NCBI GenBank assembly: GCA_000431835.1
Contig: HF987947.1
Location: forward strand, 1-64,000
DNA: 64,000 nucleotides
Direction of reading: 5' to 3'
Source of the DNA: Succinatimonas sp. CAG:777
Lineage (GTDB): Bacteria > Pseudomonadota > Gammaproteobacteria > Enterobacterales > Succinivibrionaceae
The notes under the pieces are model-generated. The model was given only the letters and a program-made list of their open reading frames with translations, was not told the DNA's origin and ran no database searches. Made by a program: the position numbers and the translations under genes. Of the stretch, positions 8,934 through 17,209 are shown in pieces. Every line of letters begins with the position of its first letter. Within the stretch, counting starts at the first letter, position 1.

Positions 8934-9674
8934 ATGTATCCTGTCTGTATAGAAAAACCCCTGTTCAATACACTTTTCTACCACAAATTGAGTATTATTC
9001 TGCAGACTTTTAAAATCTCCACCTAAAGGCATTAAATAAACAGGGATTGATCTACCTGTGTTATCTAAGATTTCAAAGATCTCTTCTTTATCATGCTCCC
9101 AAGTATCTTTTGAAACAACAAACTTAAAGTATGACTGCTCTGTATTATCGACTATTGCTCTTATAGTGCTGTAGTTTATTCTTTTGTCACGACTCTCACC
9201 TGAGTTTGACAATTTTACACTCATTGAAAAACGAGCCTTAGTTAAGACTGTTTTATCGAAAGCAATAGGAAGAGCGGCATTAGTTTCTACTGTAAGAGTA
9301 TGACCTAATCTGTAAAAGTGCTCTAGTGATTCAATTAAAACAGGATTATTAAAATGCAATAATGGCTCGCCACCAGTTAAAACAAGATCTTGCTTAAAAT
9401 TTGAATGAGGATAAGTTTTTACATGCTTTTCTAACGCTTTTATAAGACTTAGGCTGTCCTCATAATAAGTCCAGCTTTCTTTAAATTTAGGTGATACTGC
9501 TCTTATGGTGTCACATCCTGTAACTGTAGAACCGTCAGGAGCCATAAGAGAACAGTTAAAGCCTTTACACTTAAAACAACATAAAGCAGTTCTTAAAAAG
9601 ATGGCAGGATGTAAAAATGGACCTTCACCTTGCAATGAGTCGAAGATCTCTACTACAGGTAATTTTGCTGACAT
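8901..9674 (-). CDS. queE: 7-carboxy-7-deazaguanine synthase, variant radical SAM motif
   Basis: Converts carboxytetrahydropterin to 7-carboxy-7-deazaguanine in queuosine/preQ0 synthesis, using an iron-sulfur cluster and SAM. The 257-residue protein starts with the QueE signature SLQGEGPF and has LTGGEPLLH and VETNAALP. The cluster motif is unusual: Cys32 and Cys36 match the first two cysteines of CX3CX2C, but the third position is Phe39. The next cysteines are Cys41 and Cys54, the latter in GCDTIRAV, which aligns with the CDT of E. coli QueE after an insertion. Epsilonproteobacterial QueE, as I recall, looks similar. It lies 21 nt downstream of queD; no good ribosome-binding site is visible. 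Confidence 0.85.
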   Translation of the reverse strand: MSAKLPVVEIFDSLQGEGPFLHPAIFLRTALCCFKCKGFNCSLMAPDGSTVTGCDTIRAVSPKFKESWTYYEDSLSLIKALEKHVKTYPHSNFKQDLVLTGGEPLLHFNNPVLIESLEHFYRLGHTLTVETNAALPIAFDKTVLTKARFSMSVKLSNSGESRDKRINYSTIRAIVDNTEQSYFKFVVSKDTWEHDKEEIFEILDNTGRSIPVYLMPLGGDFKSLQNNTQFVVEKCIEQGFFYTDRIHIRAWNTKEGV

Positions 9675-9695
9675 GATGAAAATTACTGTTTTTAA

Positions 9696-10238
9696 CTACT
9701 CTTCATAAGAGCAGTGTGATTTAGGAGTTTCCTGAAACTCTACTTTTGATACATAGACATTAAGAGCATCTAACATCTCATTGGCAATATCATAGAGCCA
9801 TTTGCAGATATTCTCTGAGGTAGGAATGAAATCTACAATCACAAAGCTGTCATACTTTTCTACAACTGACAGCTTTATCTCATCTGGAAGTGTTTCTGGG
9901 ATAGAAAGTGTTGATAAGTCAACAGTTCTGTAAAAGCCATGATCAATATAATCATTGATGATGGCTGAATCTAATAAGAACAAAGGATCTTTTTCGTCAA
10001 TGATAAAACGATGATCCAATACATCATCTAAAAACTGTTTGAAACAGTTTAAATGCTTGAAGTCAGTGACCATGCCATCTGTTAGTTCTTTTGCTGCAAG
10101 ATGCAGTTTCACAATTGCATGGTGACCATGCAGATGGCGACAAATACATCTGTTATCAAGGCTGAATCTTTCATCAAGAGTCTGTGTCCACACTCTATGA
10201 CCATATTCAAACTCAAACTGTTTATCGATGGTGTACAT
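9696..10238 (-). CDS. queD: 6-carboxytetrahydropterin synthase
   Basis: Second step of queuosine precursor synthesis, making 6-carboxy-5,6,7,8-tetrahydropterin from dihydroneopterin triphosphate. The 180-residue protein has the zinc-binding histidines in FEYGHRVW near residue 14 and CRHLHGHHA near residue 33. It also has the MVTDFKHL and DHRFIID segments near residues 56 and 76 and a C-terminal glutamate-containing KVEFQETPKS. It is longer than E. coli QueD (about 120 residues), matching the longer subgroup. It is 8 nt downstream of pncC and upstream of queE. queC and queF are not in the window. Confidence 0.88.
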   Translation of the reverse strand: MYTIDKQFEFEYGHRVWTQTLDERFSLDNRCICRHLHGHHAIVKLHLAAKELTDGMVTDFKHLNCFKQFLDDVLDHRFIIDEKDPLFLLDSAIINDYIDHGFYRTVDLSTLSIPETLPDEIKLSVVEKYDSFVIVDFIPTSENICKWLYDIANEMLDALNVYVSKVEFQETPKSHCSYEE

Positions 10239-10246
10239 ATCTTTGC

Positions 10247-10774
10247 CTATAGATCTGAAAAATTAAGAGTTTTACCTTGAGTGAGGGCAGCAAGACCTTC
10301 TAAAGCTCTTAACACCGTCTTGAGTCTTACCTCTTCTCTGTCACCTGTAAAATGGAAACAGTGAGCTATCGGTTCTTCCCCCTTTCTCATAAGTCCCATC
10401 CAGACAGTACCAACAGGTTTTGCCTCAGAACCTCCGTCAGGACCTGCTATACCACTTACAGAAACACCTACAGTTGCCAGTGATGAATGCAATAAAGCAC
10501 CTCTTACCATTTGCTTTACGGTGTCTTCACTTACTGCTCCAACTGTCTTTAAAGTCTCATCTTTAACATCTAAAAGTTCCATCTTAGCTTCATTTGAGTA
10601 AGTAATAAAACCTCTGTCAAACCAAGCTGAACTTCCTGGAATTTCGACAATTGAAGCTCCAATAAAACCTGCAGTTAATGATTCTGCGGTTACATAAATA
10701 TCATGGTATTTTGCATAAAGTGATTTGAACTCTAATGCTCGATTAGAGATCTCTTTTAATAGCTTATCTTTCAT
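10247..10774 (-). CDS. pncC: Nicotinamide-nucleotide amidohydrolase (CinA C-terminal family)
   Basis: Deamidates nicotinamide mononucleotide to nicotinate mononucleotide in pyridine nucleotide salvage. The 175-residue stand-alone CinA-C domain has TAESLTAGFIGA near residue 28, the YSNEAK segment, GAVSEDTV, and VSVSGIAGPDGGS with KPVGTVW. The start at 10774 is 7 nt after the stop of the upstream DUF2802 gene and gives a normal N-terminus. The frame stays open further upstream inside that gene, but those residues do not resemble the family. It sits in one operon with the DUF2802 gene, queD and queE. Confidence 0.88.
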   Translation of the reverse strand: MKDKLLKEISNRALEFKSLYAKYHDIYVTAESLTAGFIGASIVEIPGSSAWFDRGFITYSNEAKMELLDVKDETLKTVGAVSEDTVKQMVRGALLHSSLATVGVSVSGIAGPDGGSEAKPVGTVWMGLMRKGEEPIAHCFHFTGDREEVRLKTVLRALEGLAALTQGKTLNFSDL

Positions 10775-10781
10775 TTTATTC

Positions 10782-11507
10782 TTATCTTGGACGACGTAAA
10801 GCTGAACGAGTTCCAATACCATAAGCATCACGCGCTTTCATACTTGCTACATGATGAGTTGATCTTGGATTTGTTCCCTGTTCGTTTAAAGCTGTATTAA
10901 TCGCTTGTTGAGCAAACTTGGCTCTTTGCGCATTAACCTCATCTTCAATTGAACGAGGTATATCAGCTGATTGAACAGGAGCTGTGTTTAGACCTGATGC
11001 TACTACAGAAGGAGGTGGAGACTGGAAGTTATGAACCTTAGCTAACATCTCTACTTCATAGCTTGGTAATGAAGTTCTAGCTATAACCTCATTAATGCTC
11101 ATACCTTGAGCTAGAAGTCTTTTAGCCAGAATGATCGGTTGATTTTCAACAGAATTGTTTTCAAACTCTTTTTTCTGCTGTTCTAACTTTACATTGAGAT
11201 TGTCAAAACGAGTGTTAATGTCATTTTGCTTATCGGTAATGTCTTGAAGTTTTCCTGTTAAATACTGAATAGAACTTTCAGATACTTTAGCCTTTCTTTC
11301 AAAAGCCTGTATCTGTTCTTCATGTTTATCTGTAAGCTCTTTTAAGGCTTTTAATGCCTCTTCAGTAGTTGCTTTTAATTTAGCATTCTCTTTTTCAAGA
11401 ACTGAACAGCGATGAGAGGTTAAGATAAAAGAGACAAGAATAAACAGTAGCAGCACCACTGCTGTACTGATTACGATCATCATGGACATGTCTAAGTATG
11501 AATGCAT
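10782..11507 (-). CDS. DUF2802 membrane protein of the polar flagellar/chemotaxis group
   Basis: A 241-residue protein with one N-terminal membrane segment (about residues 7-28) and a predicted coiled coil (about 35-125). The DUF2802 domain around residues 125-165 contains AKRLLAQGMSINEVIARTS and LPSYEVEMLAKVH. A disordered tail ends RSALRRPR. In Vibrio, Shewanella and Pseudomonas this gene normally directly follows cheW at the end of the polar chemotaxis cluster; its function is not established. Here it lies about 1 kb from cheW on the same strand, separated by bioG on the other strand. GAGAG precedes the ATG at 11507; the frame stays open upstream without conserved residues. Confidence 0.82.
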   Translation of the reverse strand: MHSYLDMSMMIVISTAVVLLLFILVSFILTSHRCSVLEKENAKLKATTEEALKALKELTDKHEEQIQAFERKAKVSESSIQYLTGKLQDITDKQNDINTRFDNLNVKLEQQKKEFENNSVENQPIILAKRLLAQGMSINEVIARTSLPSYEVEMLAKVHNFQSPPPSVVASGLNTAPVQSADIPRSIEDEVNAQRAKFAQQAINTALNEQGTNPRSTHHVASMKARDAYGIGTRSALRRPR

Positions 11508-11593
11508 AAAGCTCTCTTCTATCTGATTTACAATCAAATATATCACTACTTTTAAATCTTCGCAAAAAATCTTATGCCCTACGCATAAAAGCA

Positions 11594-11607
11594 TTGATAT
11601 AGATCAA
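11594..11607. promoter_or_regulatory. Perfect FNR-type box
   Basis: TTGATATAGATCAA is an exact TTGAT-N4-ATCAA match. It lies between the divergent DUF2802 and bioG genes. On the minus strand a TAAGAT at 11574-11569 would place the box near -40, the usual class II activator position for the DUF2802-pncC-queDE operon. No fnr gene is in the window. Confidence 0.6.
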
Positions 11608-11711
11608 AAATCAATTGTTGTAAAATTAACACATTTAGCGATTATAATAAATCCTACTAAAGTGATTAGTTTTATATAATTTAATAAATTTTACAAATTT
11701 GAGTAGCACAT

Positions 11712-12416
11712 ATGAAATCAAAACTTCTTATCAATAATAACTCAAAAGAGCTGATTATCTTTATGTCAGGATGGGGCTGTGACGACAAACAGTTTGCAGG
11801 TATAACCACATCAAAAGATCTGGTGATCTTTTATGACTATGATGATTTAAAGATTGATTTTGATTTTTCTAGATACCAAAATTTCTATCTTATTGCCTAT
11901 TCAGCAGGTGTCTTTGTAACCACTCTTATAATCGACAAATTGCCAAAGGTTGAGCTTAAGGTTGCTATTAACGGTAATATCAATCTTTTTGATGAGAACT
12001 TAGGCTTAGATGATAATATTCTTAAAGTCTTCAGAAGCATTGATGTAACTAACTTTTTGGAATTTCGCGAAAAGTATTTATGTAAAACTCTTGAGGAGCT
12101 AGAGATCTTTAATGAACACTCTTGCATGCGTTCAGCCAAGTCTTGTAATCAGGAATTGGATGCACTACAAAGCTATTACAATGCCTTAGATAAGGACGAT
12201 AACTTTAAGTCTCGCTTTATCTATGACAGAATGCTACTCTCTGATTCAGATACGATCTTCAAATTCAAATTCCAAAAAGAGTATTACTCTTCTTTAAATA
12301 AAACTAAGCTCTACCTAATCAAAAACGCTAATCACAATGTTTTCTCTATGCATATTACAGACTTTGATAAAGTTATTGACTGTAATTCTGAACTGTATAC
12401 ATATAGATTGAATTAG
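11712..12416 (+). CDS. bioG: Pimeloyl-ACP methyl ester esterase, BioG type
   Basis: BioG is an alpha/beta hydrolase that removes the methyl ester from pimeloyl-ACP in biotin synthesis, doing the work of BioH. The 234-residue protein has the DUF452/BioG N-terminus, with IIFMSGWGCDDKQF near residue 20. Ser64 in AYSAGV is the likely nucleophile and a late NANHNVF holds the likely catalytic histidine near residue 211. In many bacteria bioG sits beside bioC or bioF; none is seen here. The gene lies alone on the plus strand between the minus-strand DUF2802 gene and cheW, splitting a usually continuous cluster. Family call good; biotin role is by homology. Confidence 0.75.
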   Translation: MKSKLLINNNSKELIIFMSGWGCDDKQFAGITTSKDLVIFYDYDDLKIDFDFSRYQNFYLIAYSAGVFVTTLIIDKLPKVELKVAINGNINLFDENLGLDDNILKVFRSIDVTNFLEFREKYLCKTLEELEIFNEHSCMRSAKSCNQELDALQSYYNALDKDDNFKSRFIYDRMLLSDSDTIFKFKFQKEYYSSLNKTKLYLIKNANHNVFSMHITDFDKVIDCNSELYTYRLN

Positions 12417-12444
12417 ATCCTTTTAGTTTTAGGAATTTATAAAT

Positions 12445-12482
12445 AAAAATGCAGTCAGGACTTAAGACCTAGCTGCATTTTT
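12445..12482. terminator. Bidirectional terminator between bioG and cheW
   Basis: AAAAATGCAG and CTGCATTTTT form a 10-bp stem with A- and T-rich ends, and an inner AGG/CCT pairs as well. It can end both bioG and cheW transcripts. Confidence 0.85.
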
Positions 12483-12528
12483 CTTAGGAGGTAACTTATT
12501 ATGATATAAATTTGAAAGGATTTATCTA

Positions 12529-13035
12529 CTAACCTAAGTTAGTTACTTCTTTCCACTCAGTTTCAGTAAATAGCTTGGTTAAATCGATTAAGATTAACAG
12601 ATCATCCTTTCTATTGCATACGCCACTGATGAACTGAGCATTCTCCTCAGTACCAACATTAGGAGTATCATCGATATCTGCTGTATTAAGATCTGCAACT
12701 TCTGCAACAGAGTCAACCAAAATACCAATAACATGCTTCTCTGACTCGATGATCATGATTCTGGTGTTATCGGTTACCTCAGCTGGAGGAATACCAAAAC
12801 GAGCTCTAGTATCAATAACAGTAACAACGTTACCACGTAAATTGATAATACCTAAAACGTAAGATGGAGCGCCTGGAACAGGAGCAATATCCGTATAACG
12901 CAAAACCTCACGGACTTGCATTACATTAACGCCGTAGATTTCATTTCCCAGTTTGAAAGTAACCCAACGTAACAGCTCACCGTTCTTCTTGTTAACTGCG
13001 CTAGTTTCTTCTTTTTTCTGCTCTTTATCTGACAT
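12529..13035 (-). CDS. cheW: Chemotaxis coupling protein CheW
   Basis: Links methyl-accepting chemotaxis receptors to CheA at the polar array. The 168-residue protein is a single CheW domain after a short charged N-terminus (Lys/Glu-rich, to about residue 20). It shows FKLGNEIYGVNVMQVREVLR, the turn VPGAPSYVLGIINLRGNV near residue 53, and VDSVAEVADL near residue 107. GAGGA precedes the ATG. It is the last gene of the minus-strand motility block here and faces bioG across a shared terminator. Confidence 0.95.
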   Translation of the reverse strand: MSDKEQKKEETSAVNKKNGELLRWVTFKLGNEIYGVNVMQVREVLRYTDIAPVPGAPSYVLGIINLRGNVVTVIDTRARFGIPPAEVTDNTRIMIIESEKHVIGILVDSVAEVADLNTADIDDTPNVGTEENAQFISGVCNRKDDLLILIDLTKLFTETEWKEVTNLG

Positions 13036-13172
13036 CTAAAAAATCCTCATCATTGAATACGTTTTGTAACGAATTGCACCTTACAGATCGCTACATAACA
13101 TTACGTTCCAATCTAATTACCAATTTTAATAGAGTTTAAAAAATTTTTAATGTGCTGATACTAAATATTTGA

Positions 13173-14195
13173 TCAGTCACTCACTTGTTGATCAAGATCT
13201 TTGAGATTTACACCATTTTCAAACATCTTGATTAAAGCATCTACATGTAACAGCGCACACATTTCCTTTTTAACAATACCAGCAAGCCATGGTCTGTTAC
13301 CTGCTGTCTGTCTCCAGGTCACACTGTCTTTGCTTAAAATACGATTTCCTTCTAATTCATCACAGCCAATTGACCACAATGTCTTATCTAGAACAATCAT
13401 ATATTCATATTTATCGGACGCAGGTGCGTCAGACTTTACCCATTTTAATGTATCCACGACATTCATTTTCTTACCGCGGATATCAGCAATACCCATAAAC
13501 CACTTTGGTTTTCCAAATAATGGTGTGATCTTCTCACACTGAAAAATACCGCCTAAGTTTACTAAAGGGACTGCAAAACGAATTCCTTTGACTAAGAAGA
13601 ACAGAGCCTGGAATTCTGATGGCATCTCAATATTTTCCCATTCATATGGATTCTCATGAGGTGTTTCATCAATTTTATCTTTCACTACAGCAGGAGTTTC
13701 ATCCTTAACATCTGCTACAGTTTGCTCTACTTTAGTCTTCTCTTCAGTTACAGGCTCAGCAACTTCAGTCTTAACCTCTGTTACAGGTTCTGCAATTTCT
13801 GTTTCTGTCTTAGTTTCTGTCTCAGTCTTAGTAGAAACATCATTTACATTCTCAAGCAAAGACTGTAAAGACCTGTGCTCAGCAAATGGTAAAGAGCTGG
13901 CTTCTTCTTGAGCTACACTCTGAGTCTGAAGTTCAGGTACGTAAACTTCTGGTTGTTCTGCAACTGGAGGCTCATAGTCATCTGCAGCGTAATCAATATC
14001 CTCACTTGCAGATAAACTTTGAGTCTCTGAATTTTCATCATTTTCAATTGGTGTAACTTCCTGTTGTAGCGCAGAGAGTTCTTTCTCAGTCTCGGTCAAG
14101 CCCTCTTTTGAAGACTCATCTGTCTGAGCAGTCTCTTCATCAAGCATCTGCTTGAAGTAAGCTACCAAAGTGTCATCAATCTCATTAAATGACAT
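13173..14195 (-). CDS. parP: CheW-domain protein, probable polar array factor ParP
   Basis: A 340-residue protein with a long acidic, disordered N-terminal part (residues 1-195). It ends in a C-terminal CheW-like domain (about 195-335) containing FLVKGIRFAVPLVNLGG and WFMGIADIRGKKMNVVD. In Vibrio, ParP has this layout, sits next to parC and tethers chemotaxis arrays to the pole by binding CheA and receptors. The gene directly follows the ParC-like gene here, supporting the name. The N-terminal part contains near-repeats of EPVTE and T-E-T-K blocks around residues 125-165, of low complexity. The domain call is firm; the ParP name rests on order and layout. Confidence 0.78.
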   Translation of the reverse strand: MSFNEIDDTLVAYFKQMLDEETAQTDESSKEGLTETEKELSALQQEVTPIENDENSETQSLSASEDIDYAADDYEPPVAEQPEVYVPELQTQSVAQEEASSLPFAEHRSLQSLLENVNDVSTKTETETKTETEIAEPVTEVKTEVAEPVTEEKTKVEQTVADVKDETPAVVKDKIDETPHENPYEWENIEMPSEFQALFFLVKGIRFAVPLVNLGGIFQCEKITPLFGKPKWFMGIADIRGKKMNVVDTLKWVKSDAPASDKYEYMIVLDKTLWSIGCDELEGNRILSKDSVTWRQTAGNRPWLAGIVKKEMCALLHVDALIKMFENGVNLKDLDQQVSD

Positions 14196-14224
14196 AGATT
14201 ATCCTTTTAATATTCTTTTACGGT

Positions 14225-15121
14225 TTAACCAAGCATAGAGCCCATATCATCAGCAACAATCTCTAGTTCACTGTCTTTCTTCTTTTTCTTTTCAGACTCT
14301 AAAGTCACTAAAGCTGCTGCATTAGGAGATATTCTATCTGGGTTTACAGATAACTCTTTTACAAGCTGATCAGTTAATAGCTTTCTGTAAGCTACAGCAC
14401 CACGGCATTTTTCATCTAACATGGTAATAGGCATTCCCTTTTGAGATGATTCTCTAAATAGAGTATCCACAGGGATCTGACCATCCCAAAGATTATCTGT
14501 ATAGTGTGCTTTTAAAAATTCTAAAGAGGTTCTGCTAGCCTTAGTACGTTTATCAAACATAGTAGGCACCACAGTGAAATTGATATTAAACTGCCCGTCA
14601 GCTTTCTTCATGATACTGAAAGTACGAACCATACCTTCAAGACCTTTTAAAGATAAGAATTCAGTTTGAGTAGGAACTAATACAGAAGTGCTTGCAACTA
14701 AAGCATTAACCATCAGCGCACCTAAAACAGGAGGACAATCAATTAAAGCTACATCATACTCATCATCAATTAAAGCCAGAGCTTTAGTTAGAATTCTACC
14801 TACACCTACTCTACCAGATAACTTTCTGTCGATCGTAGCAAGTGTCATGCTTGAAGCAATAATATCAAGATTTGGGAAATTGGTATGAGTAATACACTGC
14901 TCTACACCTTCTTTGGAGAGTTCTTTTGCAGTGTACAGATCATAGAGACTATTTGCTACATTGTTGTAGTCAAAACCTAAATAACTTGTAAGAGAGGCAT
15001 GAGGATCTGTATCAATCATGAGTACTCGCAGATTCTCTTTTTGAAACCAACCTGCTAATGAAGCGACAGTTGTTGTTTTACCAACACCACCTTTCTGACT
15101 TGCAATTGACCAGACTAACAC
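14225..15121 (-). CDS. parC: ParA-family ATPase of the chemotaxis cluster (ParC-like)
   Basis: A MinD/ParA-type ATPase of 298 residues. It has the deviant Walker A SQKGGVGKTTTVASL at residue 8 and an ALIDCPPVLGALM segment near residue 125 (Walker B region). The DTDPHASLT motif near residue 38 is typical of ParA/Soj proteins. In Vibrio and Pseudomonas the homologue in this position (ParC, also called Soj-like) directs polar placement and inheritance of chemotaxis arrays. This is not topoisomerase IV ParC. It starts at GTG 15121 with GGGGAG seven bases upstream. Neighbours motD and parP support the role. Confidence 0.85.
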   Translation of the reverse strand: MLVWSIASQKGGVGKTTTVASLAGWFQKENLRVLMIDTDPHASLTSYLGFDYNNVANSLYDLYTAKELSKEGVEQCITHTNFPNLDIIASSMTLATIDRKLSGRVGVGRILTKALALIDDEYDVALIDCPPVLGALMVNALVASTSVLVPTQTEFLSLKGLEGMVRTFSIMKKADGQFNINFTVVPTMFDKRTKASRTSLEFLKAHYTDNLWDGQIPVDTLFRESSQKGMPITMLDEKCRGAVAYRKLLTDQLVKELSVNPDRISPNAAALVTLESEKKKKKDSELEIVADDMGSMLG

Positions 15122-15178
15122 TTGTGCTCCCCTACTCTTTAATTATCTCTTCTAAATAAGTCTTCAAATACTATTCAA

Positions 15179-16387
15179 TTATTTCTGATTGAAATTCAAT
15201 TCAATTGAGTTGCCTTCACCGCGAACCACTTCAATATCTGAAGATCCTGCCTTACCACTTACTTCACCTGTCTGAGCTGAATTATTCTGTGGCATGCTTG
15301 TAACCTCCTGCTCAGGCTTTCTTTCCATTGCGTATCTTGAGATTGCAATTACCACCTTGCGGTTTAGTGCACGACCTGCAGCAGTCTTATTTGAGTATTT
15401 ATTTGAAAACTGACCGAAAGCTTCCACTGCCATTCTCTCAGGTTCAATACCTGCCTTTTCAAGTTCTTCTAAAACTGATACAGAACGGTTAGCTGAAAGA
15501 TCCCAACTGTTTCTAAAGATACCGTTAGGAATAAAGGTATTATCGGTATAGCCTCTAACTCTGATGTAGTTGTTAATATTTGACAAAGCTACAGCAATTC
15601 TTGCAATTACCGGACGCGACGCTGCCAAAACAGAAGCACTGTCTTTAGCAAAGAGCATACCTGAGTTGATATTGATTGATAACCAGTGAGGGTCTTCTTC
15701 AATATCAATATACTTTTCCATACCTGATTCTGAAATAGCTTCTGATATAGAACGTCTTACGGCATCAAAATGAGTTCCAACCTTACCTTCAGCCTGAGTG
15801 TCAGCATCCACATCAGTTCTACCGCCGTTTTCAAATTTATCAGCACTCCCACCTGCCTGGAAACCACCATCACCGGTTTGAGCACCACCATCAGGATTAT
15901 TAGATTTTGGATTTTGATTATTAGATACAGTGTTCTCAGAGATCACCAACTCGCCTGCTGATGTTGCAGAATCAGAGTTATTCTGACCATCTCTTTCATC
16001 ATCAGAGCCAGAGGTCGTATCATCACGATTTTCATTTGATACAGTTGAAGTGGTCTGGAAATTCATCATCACTCCACCATCTTCAATGATCTGCTTACCA
16101 GTATCACCCTGATTAGCATCAAGTTGAGCCTTTACAGCTTCTTGAACGTCCTCAGAGAGCTTTGAAGCCATTGAACCAGGAACTAAAAGAGCGCCACCTG
16201 GAGAATTGACAACTGAAGCTTCTGTGAAAGCTTGAGCAATACTCTCAGCAATTGACTTGGCATCAGATTGTTTTGCCATAGCGAATGCATACAGAACTAC
16301 GAACAAAGCGAACAACAGTGTCATAAAGTCAGCATATGACACCATCCATCGCTCAAGGTTTTCATGCTCAGGAGGTTTCTTTTTCAT
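15179..16387 (-). CDS. motD: Flagellar stator protein, MotB/MotD type
   Basis: A 402-residue peptidoglycan-anchored stator subunit. One membrane segment follows a short cytoplasmic N-terminus: ERWMVSYADFMTLLFALFVV carries the proton-carrying Asp (residue 20). The C-terminal OmpA-like domain (about residues 240-350) has VRGYTDNTFIPNG and NRKVVIAISR. The region between, about 65-200, is unusually long and rich in Ser, Asn, Gly and Asp and looks disordered. Gene order after cheB matches motC-motD of Pseudomonas rather than the separate motAB/pomAB pair. It works with the upstream MotC. Confidence 0.9.
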   Translation of the reverse strand: MKKKPPEHENLERWMVSYADFMTLLFALFVVLYAFAMAKQSDAKSIAESIAQAFTEASVVNSPGGALLVPGSMASKLSEDVQEAVKAQLDANQGDTGKQIIEDGGVMMNFQTTSTVSNENRDDTTSGSDDERDGQNNSDSATSAGELVISENTVSNNQNPKSNNPDGGAQTGDGGFQAGGSADKFENGGRTDVDADTQAEGKVGTHFDAVRRSISEAISESGMEKYIDIEEDPHWLSININSGMLFAKDSASVLAASRPVIARIAVALSNINNYIRVRGYTDNTFIPNGIFRNSWDLSANRSVSVLEELEKAGIEPERMAVEAFGQFSNKYSNKTAAGRALNRKVVIAISRYAMERKPEQEVTSMPQNNSAQTGEVSGKAGSSDIEVVRGEGNSIELNFNQK

Positions 16388-16403
16388 TTCTATCCATTAG
16401 CCC

Positions 16404-17153
16404 TTAAGCATTCTCGTTCTTCTCACCAGCATAGACGGCTAATCTACGCTTCAACATCATGGTATTTTCACCAGAGGCGATTGAAACCAATCCCTCAAGA
16501 GTCATATATTTATATAGTGTTTGATTTGCAACAATACCTTTTATAAGGTTTGAAGCAGGAAGACAGATTAGGTTTGCTAAAACCAGACCATAAATGGTTG
16601 CAACGAATGCAACCGCAATCGCAGGTCCTAACTCATCAGGTCTATCAAGAAGTGACATCGCGTGAATAAGACCTAGCACCGCACCGATAATACCCATGGT
16701 TGGAGAATAACCGCCCATAGCTTCTAGCATCTTTGCATAAGGCTCGTATTTAGCTTCTTCAACAGCAATTCCCTGCTCTAAGATCTCTTTTAAAGCATCC
16801 TTATCCACACCGTCAACGATCATCTGAATACCGTCACGAGTAAAATCATCCGATGCTGATGCAATTGAGTTTTCCAGTGCTAACAGACCTTGCTGACGAG
16901 CTGTAGTTGAAAGACCAACTAATAGCTCTACCTGAGCATCCATATTATTGCGTGGAGGTGCAATAGTCCAAATAAAACACTTTAAAGCACCAATGATAGT
17001 GGCTAGTGGGAACTGTACAACACAGGCAAAGAATGATGCTCCGAACACAACTAGGAAGGCAGGCAAAACCAGCATCATGGTAGGATTGGTACCTTCCATC
17101 ATCATAGCCGTAACAATACAGCCGATAGCTAAGAAAATGCCTAAAAAGTTCAT
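16404..17153 (-). CDS. motC: Flagellar stator protein, MotA/MotC type
   Basis: A 249-residue membrane protein with four hydrophobic segments forming the ion channel with MotD. It has the MotA family MNFLGIFLAIGCIVTAMMMEG start. The conserved GGYSPTMGIIGAVLGLIHAM lies near residue 147, followed by AIAVAFVATIYGLVLAN. Sixteen bases separate it from motD. Its place directly downstream of cheB matches the MotCD stator of Pseudomonas. No separate MotAB pair lies in the window, so whether it is the only stator cannot be told here. Confidence 0.92.
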   Translation of the reverse strand: MNFLGIFLAIGCIVTAMMMEGTNPTMMLVLPAFLVVFGASFFACVVQFPLATIIGALKCFIWTIAPPRNNMDAQVELLVGLSTTARQQGLLALENSIASASDDFTRDGIQMIVDGVDKDALKEILEQGIAVEEAKYEPYAKMLEAMGGYSPTMGIIGAVLGLIHAMSLLDRPDELGPAIAVAFVATIYGLVLANLICLPASNLIKGIVANQTLYKYMTLEGLVSIASGENTMMLKRRLAVYAGEKNENA

Positions 17154-17209
17154 ATGTCCGCCTTACTTAGTGTCTTAATCCTAGAATTAGCCAGGATTTG
17201 CATTATGTT

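Noticed and set aside
14225..15121. Topoisomerase IV subunit ParC
   Set aside because: The name is shared, but the sequence is a ParA-type ATPase of the chemotaxis cluster, not a topoisomerase.
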